NCBI GenBank assembly: GCA_017391525.1
Contig: JAFOYE010000020.1
Location: forward strand, 1-64,000
Reading direction: 5' to 3'
DNA: 64,000 nucleotides
Source: Paludibacteraceae bacterium
GTDB lineage: Bacteria; Bacteroidota; Bacteroidia; Bacteroidales; Paludibacteraceae
A program made the translations under genes and the position numbers. Below, piece by piece: positions 44,618-53,260 of the stretch (positions within the stretch are counted from its first letter, which is position 1; every line of letters starts with the position of its first letter). The notes under the pieces were generated by a model. The model saw nothing but the letters and a program-made list of their open reading frames with translations. It had not been told where the DNA came from and did no database searches.

Positions 44618-46613
44618 TCACTTGGTCGTACACGTTTTGTGCGGTGAAGCCGAGTTTCTCGTCGAGCACTTTGTATGGAGCAGAAAAACCGAAGGAGTTG
44701 AGTCCCCAAACGGTTCCATGTTCGCCTACGAGCCCCTCGAGGTTGCAAGGCAGACCTGCGGTCAAACCAAAGCGTGTAACGCCTTGTGGCAATACCTCTG
44801 CTTGATACTCTTTGCTTTGTTGACGGAAGATAGCCTCAGAAGGAACACTCACGATTTGGAGGCGGATGCCCTCAGCACGAAGGAGTTCGGCACCTGCCAT
44901 GAGAGTAGATACCTCGCTACCAGAAGCGATCATCACCACTTGTGGGTTCTCATCTTTGCTTACGATATACGCACCTTTCTTCACGCCAGCCTCTGATGTG
45001 TTAGGCACAGAGGTAACATCTTGGCGAGAAAGGATAAGGGCAGTTGGGGTATAGATATTCTCCATTGCCATTTTCCATGCTGCGGTAGTTTCCTCTGCAT
45101 CTGCAGGACGGAGCACCATCACACTTGGACGACCTGAGTGGTTGTGGAGCTTCTCCATAAGGCGGATTTGTGCCTCTTGCTCTACTGGCTCGTGGGTAGG
45201 ACCATCCTCACCTACGCGGAAAGCATCGTGGCTCCAAACGAACATCATTTGGATCTCCATGAGGGCTGCCATACGGATAGCTGGTTTCATATAGTCAGAG
45301 AATACGAAGAAGGTTCCGCAGGCAGGAATGATACCGCCGTGGAGTGCCATACCGATGCAGACACACGCCATGGTAAGCTCGCTCACACCTGATTGGAGGA
45401 AACGACCTGTGAAGTCATCGGCTGTGATGACATGGGTATGCTTGAGGAAGCCGTCGGTCTTGTCTGAATTGCAGAGGTCGGCGGAGGATACAATCATGTT
45501 GCCGACATGCTCAGAAAGGAAGGAGAGAGCAGACGCAGAAGCGGTACGGGTTGCCACGTTGTCTTTTTGTTGGAGTAGACTCCAATCAAGACAAGGAGTC
45601 TCGCCGCTCATAAAGGTCTCATACTCGTTGGCAGCCAATGGATTAGCCTCTTTCCACTCGTGGTAAGCCGCATAGCGTTGGTTGGTTATCTCGCGGAGTT
45701 CCTCTGCACGTTTATCAAAGAGTTCTTGTACGTCAGGGAAGATTTGGAATGGGTTCTCAGGGTCGCCACCAAGGTTCTTCACAGTAGCCTCAAAGCTTGC
45801 ACCAGACTTGCTGAGTGGTTGACCGTGGGTAGAGGTCTTACCTTCCCAACTTGCGCCTTCGGCATTCACGCAACCCTTACCCATAGAGGTATGACCAATG
45901 ATGAGCGAAGGACGGGTCTTCTCGTTTTGCGCATTGATGATGGCTTGGCGAATAGCATCAGGATCGTGACCATCGATATCTTGTACATACCAACCCCACG
46001 CCTCGTACTTCATAGCTACGTTCTCAGAAGATACCTCGTTGCAAGAAGTAGAGAGTTGAATCTCGTTGGAATCGTAGTACATGATGAGGTTATCGAGCTT
46101 AAGGTGACCTGCCATACGACCAGCACCTTGGCTGATTTCCTCTTGGATACCACCGTCGGAGATGAATGCATATATTGTTGGGTTGTGGATCTCGCCATAA
46201 CGAGCGTTGAACCACTTAGCCGCGATAGCTGCACCTACAGCGAATGTGTGACCTTGACCAAGAGGGCCAGAGGTATTCTCTATACCACGCTCTACATTGC
46301 GCTCTGGGTGACCTGGAGTCACACTACCCCATTGGCGAAGTTGCTTGAGTTCGTCCATGGTGAAGTGACCTGTCATGCAAAGTTGTGCATAGAGCATAGG
46401 AGACATGTGACCTGGATCAAGGAAGAAGCGATCGCGCGCCTCCCAGCAAGGATTCTCTGGGTCGTGAATAAGAAACTCAGAGTAGAGCACTTGTACGAAG
46501 TCAGCGCCACTCATAGAGCCACCTGGGTGACCACTCTTAGCTTTTTCTACCATAGCGGCAGCAAGGATGCGAATGTTATCTGCCGCTTTTGTCATTAGTT
46601 GTTTTGAGTTCAT
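44598..46613 (-). CDS. tkt: transketolase
   Basis: Thiamine-diphosphate enzyme of the non-oxidative pentose phosphate pathway. 671 aa: ThDP domain with FISDGGIQEEISQGAGRMA (about 152-170) and DSNEIQLST, pyrimidine domain with the Asp-rich GLDATLT-equivalent region replaced by the Bacteroidota form, and C-terminal TPTALILSRQDVTSVP. Lies between three envelope genes and leuS on one strand. Confidence 0.95.
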   Translation of the reverse strand: MNSKQLMTKAADNIRILAAAMVEKAKSGHPGGSMSGADFVQVLYSEFLIHDPENPCWEARDRFFLDPGHMSPMLYAQLCMTGHFTMDELKQLRQWGSVTPGHPERNVERGIENTSGPLGQGHTFAVGAAIAAKWFNARYGEIHNPTIYAFISDGGIQEEISQGAGRMAGHLKLDNLIMYYDSNEIQLSTSCNEVSSENVAMKYEAWGWYVQDIDGHDPDAIRQAIINAQNEKTRPSLIIGHTSMGKGCVNAEGASWEGKTSTHGQPLSKSGASFEATVKNLGGDPENPFQIFPDVQELFDKRAEELREITNQRYAAYHEWKEANPLAANEYETFMSGETPCLDWSLLQQKDNVATRTASASALSFLSEHVGNMIVSSADLCNSDKTDGFLKHTHVITADDFTGRFLQSGVSELTMACVCIGMALHGGIIPACGTFFVFSDYMKPAIRMAALMEIQMMFVWSHDAFRVGEDGPTHEPVEQEAQIRLMEKLHNHSGRPSVMVLRPADAEETTAAWKMAMENIYTPTALILSRQDVTSVPNTSEAGVKKGAYIVSKDENPQVVMIASGSEVSTLMAGAELLRAEGIRLQIVSVPSEAIFRQQSKEYQAEVLPQGVTRFGLTAGLPCNLEGLVGEHGTVWGLNSFGFSAPYKVLDEKLGFTAQNVYDQVKKLLNF

Positions 46614-46626
46614 GATTGTATGTTTG

Positions 46627-46699
46627 GTTTTTGTTATTGTTCAGTTGTTCAGGAGTTCAGAAGTTTAGAAGTTCAGATGTTCAGGAGTTCAGAAGTTTA
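46627..46699. repeat. GTTCAGGA/GTTTAGAA repeats between tkt and the next upstream gene
   Basis: About eight units; the TAA stop and the last codons (RF) of the gene before it are part of the array. Confidence 0.7.
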
Positions 46700-47359
46700 G
46701 AAGCGATAGCCGATGTAGTAGTTGAATCCCCAATTAAAATCCTTTCTATACCCCAATCCTGGTACATAGTAAGGCATCACTTTTCCCTCTTTGGCATTGC
46801 GTGTCATCAGCAGTTTGATTCTACCATACCAGCCCAAGTGCAATCCCTTCCAAACAAAAACTTGACATCCTGCCACTATCTCGCCCCAGCAATCATATCT
46901 ATACTGATTATAAAAATTCAAATCCTCTGATGGCCAATAATTCGTTTGTAGTTTCACATTCGTTAGATCATAGTTTTGTATAGCATTACCGAAACGCAAA
47001 CCCACCAAAAGGTTACTCTCTGCTACTCCTTTCTTAACCACCGCCAAATCCATTCCTAATCTAGCAAAAGCACCATGCCCATTATGATGAGCTCCATCTG
47101 CTTCACACTCCGCTAGCGCATAACCCAATTCCAATGTGGGATAAAAGCGATTGAGCAAACGGACATTAAGCGCTAGTTCGTAATCTTGTATCTTTCCCGC
47201 AGAACGAGCAGCCTCTATGATCGGCATTGCTATATCCAACTTAAGAGCCACACCTTGATACACCTTCACAGAATCACTCTCGCGCACATCACTCTCACGC
47301 GCGTATAGAAAAAGCGCAGAAGGCAAAATCAACAATATGACTAACCAGCGTCTACTCAT
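46697..47359 (-). CDS. outer-membrane-type protein, DUF6048-like
   Basis: 220 aa, signal peptide (1-22), then barrel-like strands (LKLDIAMPIIEAARSAG, FARLGMDLAVVKKG, GVAESNLLVGLRFGNAIQ). The next upstream gene overlaps it by 8 bp. This pairing of a barrel-like protein with a small Cys-rich lipoprotein is conserved in Bacteroidales (DUF6048/DUF6452 from memory). Function unknown. Confidence 0.65.
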   Translation of the reverse strand: MSRRWLVILLILPSALFLYARESDVRESDSVKVYQGVALKLDIAMPIIEAARSAGKIQDYELALNVRLLNRFYPTLELGYALAECEADGAHHNGHGAFARLGMDLAVVKKGVAESNLLVGLRFGNAIQNYDLTNVKLQTNYWPSEDLNFYNQYRYDCWGEIVAGCQVFVWKGLHLGWYGRIKLLMTRNAKEGKVMPYYVPGLGYRKDFNWGFNYYIGYRF

Positions 47360-47840
47360 GCATATGAATACACAAATTATCTTGTGCCACAGACTCTACA
47401 ATAGTATTAATAATCGACACACTATCTACACGTTGGTCGGAAGACCAAGCTCGTATAATAGTGTGATAAATAGCACAACCACATGCTGCATTAATATACT
47501 GCAAGCGAGGCGTATGCTCAATAGACAAAGTATCCACTTGCCCATGGTAATAGGTGAGGTATTGCGTAAGAGTCGTATCTGGACGCAACTCTAACCCAAT
47601 CGTTTTCAGTTTTTTTCCTTTGAGTCCGACATCACATCCCACTCCAAGCACCGATATACTATCCCATTGCGTATAAGAAATGACATCACCCGAAGTCGTT
47701 ACCGAATCAGCAGACAACACAATTTGAACCGTTGCTTGTAATTCTTGATGACAAGAAGTGTCTGGTTCGCACGAGAGGAGAAGCCAAGAACCAAGAGCCA
47801 AGAGCCAAGGCAGAACAGATATGGAAAAACGGAGCCTCAT
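47352..47840 (-). CDS. lipoprotein, DUF6452-like
   Basis: 162 aa with a lipoprotein signal (LLALGSWLLLSCEPD; lipid-modified Cys at about 24) and several further Cys (CHQELQ, GVGCDVG, ACGCAIY) that could form disulphides. Overlaps the next gene by 8 bp, so the two are translated together. Role unknown; assignment to DUF6452 is from memory. Confidence 0.65.
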   Translation of the reverse strand: MRLRFSISVLPWLLALGSWLLLSCEPDTSCHQELQATVQIVLSADSVTTSGDVISYTQWDSISVLGVGCDVGLKGKKLKTIGLELRPDTTLTQYLTYYHGQVDTLSIEHTPRLQYINAACGCAIYHTIIRAWSSDQRVDSVSIINTIVESVAQDNLCIHMHE

Positions 47841-47843
47841 TTG

Positions 47844-48356
47844 CTACAATAATGTTTGTGCTTCTTTCTTTAAAGCTTGCAAAGCAAGTTCATTAGGTGT
47901 ATCGCCATTGGAAGAATAAGCTGTAATCATTACCTTAGCATAATCAAGCGCTGTACTTTCTGGTGGTAATTGTTGAACCATGCTATTGACAAAAGCAACA
48001 GTCTGCTCTTTAGCATTTTGAATCATAGCCCAAACTTCAGCAGTAACATATACTTGTTGGCTCACATTATGTTCGTACTCCATACGTATGGTTCGAATCA
48101 AATGCTGTTGCACCTGCAAAACAGTCATCTCACCCAAATTGAGTTCGAGAAGCATATGCTCGGGCGTAGTGCGCTCGAGCAGGAGAGCGAGGCGCTCATA
48201 CGCGCGCATACGAAGAGGAGAAATTTCCTTTTGCGACAGACGTTTCAACTCCCACAATCTTTTATCCGCTTCCGCTTTATAGAACTGACGCATAACTAGC
48301 CATGTGGCTAATAGTACACACAAAGCCGGAATGCAATATTTAAGAATTTCTATCAT
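47844..48356 (-). CDS. conserved Bacteroidota membrane-anchored protein
   Basis: 170 aa: an N-terminal membrane helix (about 6-23) then a helical cytoplasmic domain with RAYERLALLLERTTPEHML and an MITAYSSNGDTPNELA tail. First gene of a run with the two envelope genes, tkt and leuS, right behind a consensus promoter. No enzymatic motif. Unknown function. Confidence 0.7.
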   Translation of the reverse strand: MIEILKYCIPALCVLLATWLVMRQFYKAEADKRLWELKRLSQKEISPLRMRAYERLALLLERTTPEHMLLELNLGEMTVLQVQQHLIRTIRMEYEHNVSQQVYVTAEVWAMIQNAKEQTVAFVNSMVQQLPPESTALDYAKVMITAYSSNGDTPNELALQALKKEAQTLL

Positions 48357-48384
48357 GATTCTAAATTTTTACACTAACAGTTTG

Positions 48385-48416
48385 CAAAGGTACACATTTT
48401 TTTTGAATTGTGCAAG
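48385..48416 (-). promoter_or_regulatory. promoter of the 48356-to-leuS gene run
   Basis: Minus-strand -7 TACCTTTG (48385-48392) and -33 CTTG (48413-48416), 20-bp spacer. Confidence 0.75.
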
Positions 48417-48430
48417 CAAGTCCAAAAATT

Positions 48431-48985
48431 TTATTTTTGAAAGACTTCTCCCAGCTTGTGTTTAATGTAGTGTTCATCTGTAAAATGGCTGCGTAAATGA
48501 GGGGTCATCTCTGCATGAGCAAAAAACTTCTGATATTCACGCTTGATATCTTCTCCCATGTTAGGGTCGTGCTGTGTATAGTGACATATAGTTTTAGGCG
48601 AATCCATCGGCTTAAAAGCCTTAAAACGAAAGAGGTCTTGCATCGTCAATTTAAACTCTTTTTCACCATTTTCACGACGACCGCGGTATTTATTTACACT
48701 TACAGCTTTTTTAAGAGAAGACATAGGGTTTAGCACCGGATTAATCACTAGTTTTATTCCGTTGAAATCGGCACAAAGCACATAATACCCACCTAAGGAA
48801 CTACCTATCAAATACTCCACATCGGGATTTTTAGCGATGAAATCGTTAATTTTAGCTACTGACTCATCCACTATATGATTCACTTCGAGCGGACACCACT
48901 CAATGTCAGGATAATATTTGCGCAGGTTGGTTATAGTATCCGAATGGATTGAACCTGCAAAACCATGTATATAAACTGCTTTCAT
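48431..48985 (-). CDS. YqiA/YcfP-type alpha/beta hydrolase
   Basis: 184 aa from the ATG at 48985; a longer frame to 49024 would run through the promoter. Fold signatures: VYIHGFAGS (4-12) and nucleophile elbow GSSLGG (Ser63 by count). Small esterase-like family with no known physiological substrate. Single gene with its own promoter. Confidence 0.85.
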   Translation of the reverse strand: MKAVYIHGFAGSIHSDTITNLRKYYPDIEWCPLEVNHIVDESVAKINDFIAKNPDVEYLIGSSLGGYYVLCADFNGIKLVINPVLNPMSSLKKAVSVNKYRGRRENGEKEFKLTMQDLFRFKAFKPMDSPKTICHYTQHDPNMGEDIKREYQKFFAHAEMTPHLRSHFTDEHYIKHKLGEVFQK

Positions 48986-48993
48986 ATTGAGTG

Positions 48994-49025
48994 CAAAGAT
49001 ACTGCTTTTTTGTGAGATAAACAAC
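48994..49025 (-). promoter_or_regulatory. promoter of YqiA-like gene
   Basis: Minus-strand -7 TATCTTTG (48994-49001); -33 TTG (49022-49024), spacer 20 bp; only about 5-10 nt separate it from the start codon, so the message has a very short leader. Confidence 0.7.
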
Positions 49026-49105
49026 TATTATGAGCACCAAAGTTTTTTTTAAAAAAATATAAAATACATAACACACTGATTTTCTTTTACTTACAAGCAT
49101 TCAAT

Positions 49106-49114
49106 GGGGGGGGG
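49106..49114. repeat. poly-G tract (9 G) beside a promoter
   Basis: Nine G ending 9 bp before the -33 box (49124) of the lipoprotein gene. Length variation here would change upstream-element spacing. Confidence 0.7.
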
Positions 49115-49123
49115 TAAAATAAA

Positions 49124-49155
49124 TTTGCAAGTATCAATTATTTTTTATACCTTTG
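49124..49155 (+). promoter_or_regulatory. promoter of small lipoprotein gene
   Basis: -33 TTTG (49124-49127), 20 bp, -7 TACCTTTG (49148-49155). Confidence 0.8.
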
Positions 49156-49225
49156 CAGCCGAATTAATAAAAACATATAAATCCAAGTAACAAATCATAT
49201 TAACCCCACTAAAAATTAAAAAATT

Positions 49226-49591
49226 ATGAAAGCAATCAAATTTTTATTGATCAGCATGGTAGCCGTGCTCTTGGGTAGTTGCGCTGGCCTTAACACCACT
49301 CCTTATCAAAACGCTCCAGTTGAAACTAAAGTTATTCTCAAAGAGTCAAACTACAAGATCGTCAAAGAAGTTGAGGGCGAATGGAGTGCTACATATGTAT
49401 TCGGCATCGGTGGACTCAAGAAAAAAGCACTTGAAACCAATGCTATCAGCGAAATGTATAAGAACGCGCAACTTACAGGAAACCAACAAATCATCAACAT
49501 TACAACTACACAATCAGTAGAATCATGGGTAGGTATATACACCAAACGCAAAGTTGTTGCACATGGTTATGTAATTGAATTTGAAGAATAA
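49226..49591 (+). CDS. small lipoprotein (DUF6567-like)
   Basis: 121 aa with a lipoprotein signal (LLISMVAVLLGSCAG; Cys at about 19) and a compact beta-rich domain with GIGGLKKKALETNAISEMY and YTKRKVVAHGYVIEF. Matches a family of Bacteroidota lipoproteins remembered as DUF6567. Has its own promoter and a strong terminator. Function unknown. Confidence 0.75.
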   Translation: MKAIKFLLISMVAVLLGSCAGLNTTPYQNAPVETKVILKESNYKIVKEVEGEWSATYVFGIGGLKKKALETNAISEMYKNAQLTGNQQIINITTTQSVESWVGIYTKRKVVAHGYVIEFEE

Positions 49592-49611
49592 TCAACTAAC
49601 TAGATTAAAAT

Positions 49612-49643
49612 AAAAGAGGATGCGCAGTTGCGCATCCTCTTTT
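49612..49643 (+). terminator. terminator of the lipoprotein gene
   Basis: 15-bp perfect stem (49612-49626 with 49629-49643) followed by T-rich sequence. Confidence 0.9.
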
Positions 49644-49716
49644 TATTTAGGAAACTATACACAACTTGACTGGTTATGTTTAAACGACAATTGGGGTCAA
49701 TTAAGATGTCAATTAT

Positions 49717-49819
49717 TCTTATCTCGCCATACGGCTCGAGCGATCTGCCTCATTCGTCTGTACGTCAATTCGAGAAATACCTTTTTGTCTTTGCCCAAAT
49801 GAATGCAGCATGCTGCATT
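49717..49819. repeat. isolated palindromic repeat and 18-bp perfect palindrome
   Basis: ttatctcgcc, acggctcgagcgatc (49717-49745) is a relative of the blocks inside murF and at 27250-27275. Nearby, aatgcagcatgctgcatt (49802-49819) is a perfect 18-bp palindrome. The rest of 49644-49870 shows no gene. Confidence 0.6.
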
Positions 49820-49872
49820 GGTGGGCAATACAAAAAGAAGAGTTAACAACAAATATCAACTGGTATATAAAC

Positions 49873-49916
49873 AAAAAAAATCGTTCCCTTGATAAAAGAG
49901 AACGATTTTTTTGTTA
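49873..49916. terminator. bidirectional terminator
   Basis: Stem aaaaaatcgttc with gaacgatttttt; T-runs both ways. Serves the minus-strand gene at 49951. Confidence 0.85.
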
Positions 49917-49950
49917 TAAATGAAAAGCATATACAAGTTATTTATCCACA

Positions 49951-50391
49951 CTACTCCATTTTGTATGCTTTATATTTTACATAATAACTAATCGCCTCTC
50001 CTCTACTCCACTCAGAATCACTATGCGGATATTTCTTATCAGTTTTCTTAAAATCAGAATTATGTTCTTGCTTCCAAATGTAAGTCTCCTCAGGTGCTAG
50101 ATTAAATGTTTTAGTATCAATTAGTATCGCATCCATCACGCATAAAAAATCACCACTATAACGACCAGAATCATACTGTCTGTAATAAATCATATATAAT
50201 TCAGCCTCAACAGAAACATGAAATCCATTCATGTTATAAAAAGAATGACCAAACCACTCCGTTTTATTGTAATCATTTATTTTTACGTCATAAACATCCC
50301 ATTTTGTTTCAACACCTTTTACTTCAGATAGCTGAGAGAAACCAACAACAGTGCTCATTAGAGCAAACATAAGAATACAGATTTTTTTCAT
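49951..50391 (-). CDS. secreted protein, unknown function (146 aa)
   Basis: Signal peptide (1-19, MKKICILMFALMSTVVGFS), then a short beta-rich domain with many Tyr and Lys (SFYNMNGFHVSVEAELYMIY). No Cys after the signal, so probably periplasmic or exported. Lies 51 bp downstream of another small secreted gene and may share its transcript. Not recognised. Confidence 0.6.
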   Translation of the reverse strand: MKKICILMFALMSTVVGFSQLSEVKGVETKWDVYDVKINDYNKTEWFGHSFYNMNGFHVSVEAELYMIYYRQYDSGRYSGDFLCVMDAILIDTKTFNLAPEETYIWKQEHNSDFKKTDKKYPHSDSEWSRGEAISYYVKYKAYKME

Positions 50392-50442
50392 AATTCATCA
50401 CACTAATATCCGTTTCGTGCGCAACTTTTAGATATTTTTAAT

Positions 50443-50817
50443 TTAGTCTCTACGATCTTTGGGAGCAGCCTCTTTCCCAAATTGCACAACTACATATTTC
50501 TCATGTCCCTTTGGAACTTCATCTGGCCATACATAAACTTTTTTTTCCTCCCCACTTTGACAACGTATAACACTATCGTAATAGTCACTAACACGTTGTC
50601 CTTTATATGATAAGTACCAAGTAAAGGAATGATAAGCGAAACCGATGTAATAACCTGTGTTATTGTTTGTATTATACAAACATACAATATATGCTCCATC
50701 ATTTTGTGGAGTGATGCTTGAACACTCTATACCTTCGTGTTTTCTAATTATATGACGGTCTCCATATGCAGATATAACTAAAAACACAAAAAGGATACTT
50801 ACAATTATTTTTTTCAT
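50443..50817 (-). CDS. secreted protein, unknown function (124 aa)
   Basis: Signal peptide (1-20, VSILFVFLVISAYG), then a beta-rich domain ending VVQFGKEAAPKDRRD. Codon use and A+T content of this pair are more A+T-rich than the surrounding housekeeping genes. Probably co-transcribed with 49951. Not recognised. Confidence 0.6.
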   Translation of the reverse strand: MKKIIVSILFVFLVISAYGDRHIIRKHEGIECSSITPQNDGAYIVCLYNTNNNTGYYIGFAYHSFTWYLSYKGQRVSDYYDSVIRCQSGEEKKVYVWPDEVPKGHEKYVVVQFGKEAAPKDRRD

Positions 50818-50881
50818 CTTATTGAATCTTTTAATTAATGTCGGTAATGTTATTGTACCTTTTAGATGATTCTTATTTGGG

Positions 50882-51074
50882 TACGCACATAAAAAAGCAC
50901 GGTACTTTTAGAATTCCAATCGAAGGTGTTTGGCGCAACCCGACAGAAGAATAACTAAAAGCCCGTGCTTACACACGAGCATTTTAACTATTATCTCTTC
51001 TGTCTTTCAGTCGCCAAACTTTTCGATTAGAGGATAATGCTAAAACGCTTTTTCTTTATTTCACGATGTGCGTA
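50882..51074. repeat. 193-bp imperfect inverted repeat (MITE-like or rod-shaped RNA)
   Basis: Arms 50882-50950 and 50996-51074 share blocks in the same order: tacgcacat (perfect at the ends), aaaaagc, ttttag, aatcgaa, gtttggcg and gacagaaga. The centre folds again (aaaa.gc.cgtg with cacg.gc.tttt around cttaca). No open frame. Either a miniature transposon with 9-bp terminal repeats or a structured RNA such as a 6S-like rod; no clear target duplication. Confidence 0.6.
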
Positions 51075-51131
51075 TCAACTACACACTAATGTTTCATAGG
51101 CAGAATATTTTTCTATTTAACTTATCCTTAA

Positions 51132-51157
51132 GCGCGGCAGGAAGTTGATTGCCGCGC
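51132..51157 (-). terminator. hairpin after the phosphohexomutase gene
   Basis: 8-bp GC-rich stem gcgcggca/tgccgcgc; no strong T-run on the minus strand, so a weak terminator at best. Confidence 0.4.
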
Positions 51158-51192
51158 AATATTGTCTATATTGTCGTTAATATTATCACCTA

Positions 51193-52968
51193 TCAAATTC
51201 CCAAACTTGCTTTGATAGCAGGTACTTTGGCTTCGGCTACGGCTACGGCTTTGTCGTAGTCGGCAGGAGTTGGCATCTGAGCAGGAATCTCGAAGTAGAA
51301 CTTAATCTTTGGTTCGGTACCACTAGGGCGAACAGAAATCTTCATACCACCTTCGGTGAAGTATTGGAGCACATTGCTGGTGGCATTGAGTGCCATCACA
51401 ATAGGTGTCTCTACCCACTCGCCATTCACGAGTTCGCGTTGAACGAGGGTCTTGAAGTCCTTAGACCTAACTACTTTCTCGCCAGCGATTTCTACAGGAG
51501 GATTTTGGCGGTAGTTGACCATCATGGATTGAATCTCCTCTGCGCCAGACTTACCTGGGCGAACGACATTGATAGTCGTCTCGCGTTGGAAGCCGTACTC
51601 CATATACATATTAAGGAGATAATCGTAGAGGGTCATACCGTTGTCCTTCGCATAGGCTGCAATCTCGCAGATGAGGCAGATAGCAGAAGGAGAACATTTG
51701 TCGCGCACACCATCGAAAGCCAAGAAGCCGAAGCTCTCTTCGCCACCGCCGATGTATTTGTGGGTGCCTTCCCACTCGCGGATACGATTGGCAATCCACT
51801 TGAAGCCTGTATATTCGTCGGTCAAAGTCACACCTTGTGCGTCTGCCATCTTACGGATTAACTCGCTGGTAACGATGGTTTTAACGAGGTAGTGCTCTGG
51901 GCGAAGTTTGCCGAGTTTCTTCATGTTGTTGATGATGTAGTAGCAGTACATCATGCAGGTTTGGTTGCCGTTGATGATGGTCCATTCGCCCTTGTCGTTG
52001 CGGCAAACGATGGCGATACGGTCAGCATCTGGGTCAGAAGCGATGACGAGGTCGGCGTTGAGTTGGGTACCAAGGTTCATACCCATGGTCATTGCCTCAG
52101 CGTTCTCTGGGTTAGGACTTTGCACGGTAGAGAAATTGCCATCAATGACCATTTGCTCTGGTACAACGTGGATATTCTCGAATCCCCAAGAGCGAAGGCA
52201 CATAGGAATGATTTGGCGTCCTGCACCGTGGAGAGGGGTATAAACGATGTTGAGGTCTTTTTGACGGAGGATGGTCTCTTGGTCGATCATGACGGTCTTA
52301 ACCGCTTGCATGTAGTCGTAGTCCATCTCGCCGCCGATGATCTCGATAAGATGCTCATTGCCAGTCATTTTCACATCAGCGAGGGTCACTTTGTTTACCT
52401 CGTCGATGATGCCTTGGTCGTGTGGTTGGAGCACTTGGCTACCGTCTTCCCAATACGCTTTGTAGCCGTTGTACTCTTTAGGGTTGTGGCTGGCGGTCAC
52501 ATTGACACCACCTTGTGCAGAGAGATGACGGATAGCAAAGCTCACCTCTGGTGTTGGGCGGAGGCTCTCGAAGAGATATACCTTGATGCCGTTGGCAGCA
52601 AATACCGCAGCTACGGTCTCGGCAAAGAGGCGGCCATTGTTGCGGCAGTCGTGACCTACTACGACGCTGACGGTGTCGCCCTTGAGGGTGGTGAAACCGC
52701 CTTCGCGTTGTACCTTGAGGAGGTAGTTGGCATAGCCTTGGGTGGCTTGTGCCACGATGTATTGGTTCATGCGGTTGGTACCAGGACCCATGAGGCCACG
52801 GAGACCACCTGTACCAAATTCGAGGGTGCGATAGAAACTATCGATGAGTTCGGTCTTGTCTTCCGCCTCAATCATGGCTTTGACAGCAGCTTGTGTCTCG
52901 GCATCGTAAGGCGCTTTAGTCCATTGCTCGGCAATGGCTAATACTTTTTCGAGTTCTTCGTTTTTCAT
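51193..52968 (-). CDS. phospho-sugar mutase (phosphoglucomutase/phosphomannomutase type)
   Basis: 591 aa from the ATG at 52968 (an ATG at 53010 would overlap the promoter). Phosphoserine loop VTASHNPKEYNGYK (about 156-169), metal site ASDPDADRIAI (about 310), sugar-binding GGEESFGF and phosphate-binding SVRPSGTEPKIKFYF. Interconverts hexose-1- and hexose-6-phosphates; length and motifs fit the PGM2-like group common in Bacteroidota. Confidence 0.94.
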   Translation of the reverse strand: MKNEELEKVLAIAEQWTKAPYDAETQAAVKAMIEAEDKTELIDSFYRTLEFGTGGLRGLMGPGTNRMNQYIVAQATQGYANYLLKVQREGGFTTLKGDTVSVVVGHDCRNNGRLFAETVAAVFAANGIKVYLFESLRPTPEVSFAIRHLSAQGGVNVTASHNPKEYNGYKAYWEDGSQVLQPHDQGIIDEVNKVTLADVKMTGNEHLIEIIGGEMDYDYMQAVKTVMIDQETILRQKDLNIVYTPLHGAGRQIIPMCLRSWGFENIHVVPEQMVIDGNFSTVQSPNPENAEAMTMGMNLGTQLNADLVIASDPDADRIAIVCRNDKGEWTIINGNQTCMMYCYYIINNMKKLGKLRPEHYLVKTIVTSELIRKMADAQGVTLTDEYTGFKWIANRIREWEGTHKYIGGGEESFGFLAFDGVRDKCSPSAICLICEIAAYAKDNGMTLYDYLLNMYMEYGFQRETTINVVRPGKSGAEEIQSMMVNYRQNPPVEIAGEKVVRSKDFKTLVQRELVNGEWVETPIVMALNATSNVLQYFTEGGMKISVRPSGTEPKIKFYFEIPAQMPTPADYDKAVAVAEAKVPAIKASLGI

Positions 52969-53007
52969 ATTGCTTGTATTTTTAAAGTTTGCATAGTTTA
53001 TCGGGTG

Positions 53008-53039
53008 CAAAGGTAATATTTTTTTTGCAAATATGCAAA
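53008..53039 (-). promoter_or_regulatory. promoter of the phosphohexomutase gene
   Basis: Minus-strand -7 TACCTTTG (53008-53015), 20 bp, -33 TTTG (53036-53039). Confidence 0.8.
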
Positions 53040-53130
53040 TAATTTTGAATTATGAATTAAGAATTTTGAATTACAACTCAGGAAAGATAGTTTAAATAAT
53101 TAGCAAAAAACGGCTAAAGCATAGAAATGT

Positions 53131-53180
53131 ACCGTTTATCTATCGTATATCTACCGTGTATCTACCGTATATCTACCGTA
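53131..53180. repeat. 11-bp tandem repeat, 4.5 copies
   Basis: ACCGTTTATCT, ATCGTATATCT, ACCGTGTATCT, ACCGTATATCT, ACCGTA. The 11-bp period is about one DNA turn, as in arrays of operator half-sites on one face. It lies 80-90 bp from either promoter. Confidence 0.75.
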
Positions 53181-53260
53181 ATTTACAGGGTAGAAACAAG
53201 TATTTTTGCAGGATGTCACTCGTGGACAAAAATCACACTTTCAAAAAAAAACTATAAATA

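Noticed and set aside
45660..46598. 312-codon plus-strand frame inside tkt
   Set aside because: Antisense shadow of a conserved gene.
51892..52941. Long plus-strand open frame inside the mutase gene
   Set aside because: Antisense to a well-conserved enzyme; no family match by eye.
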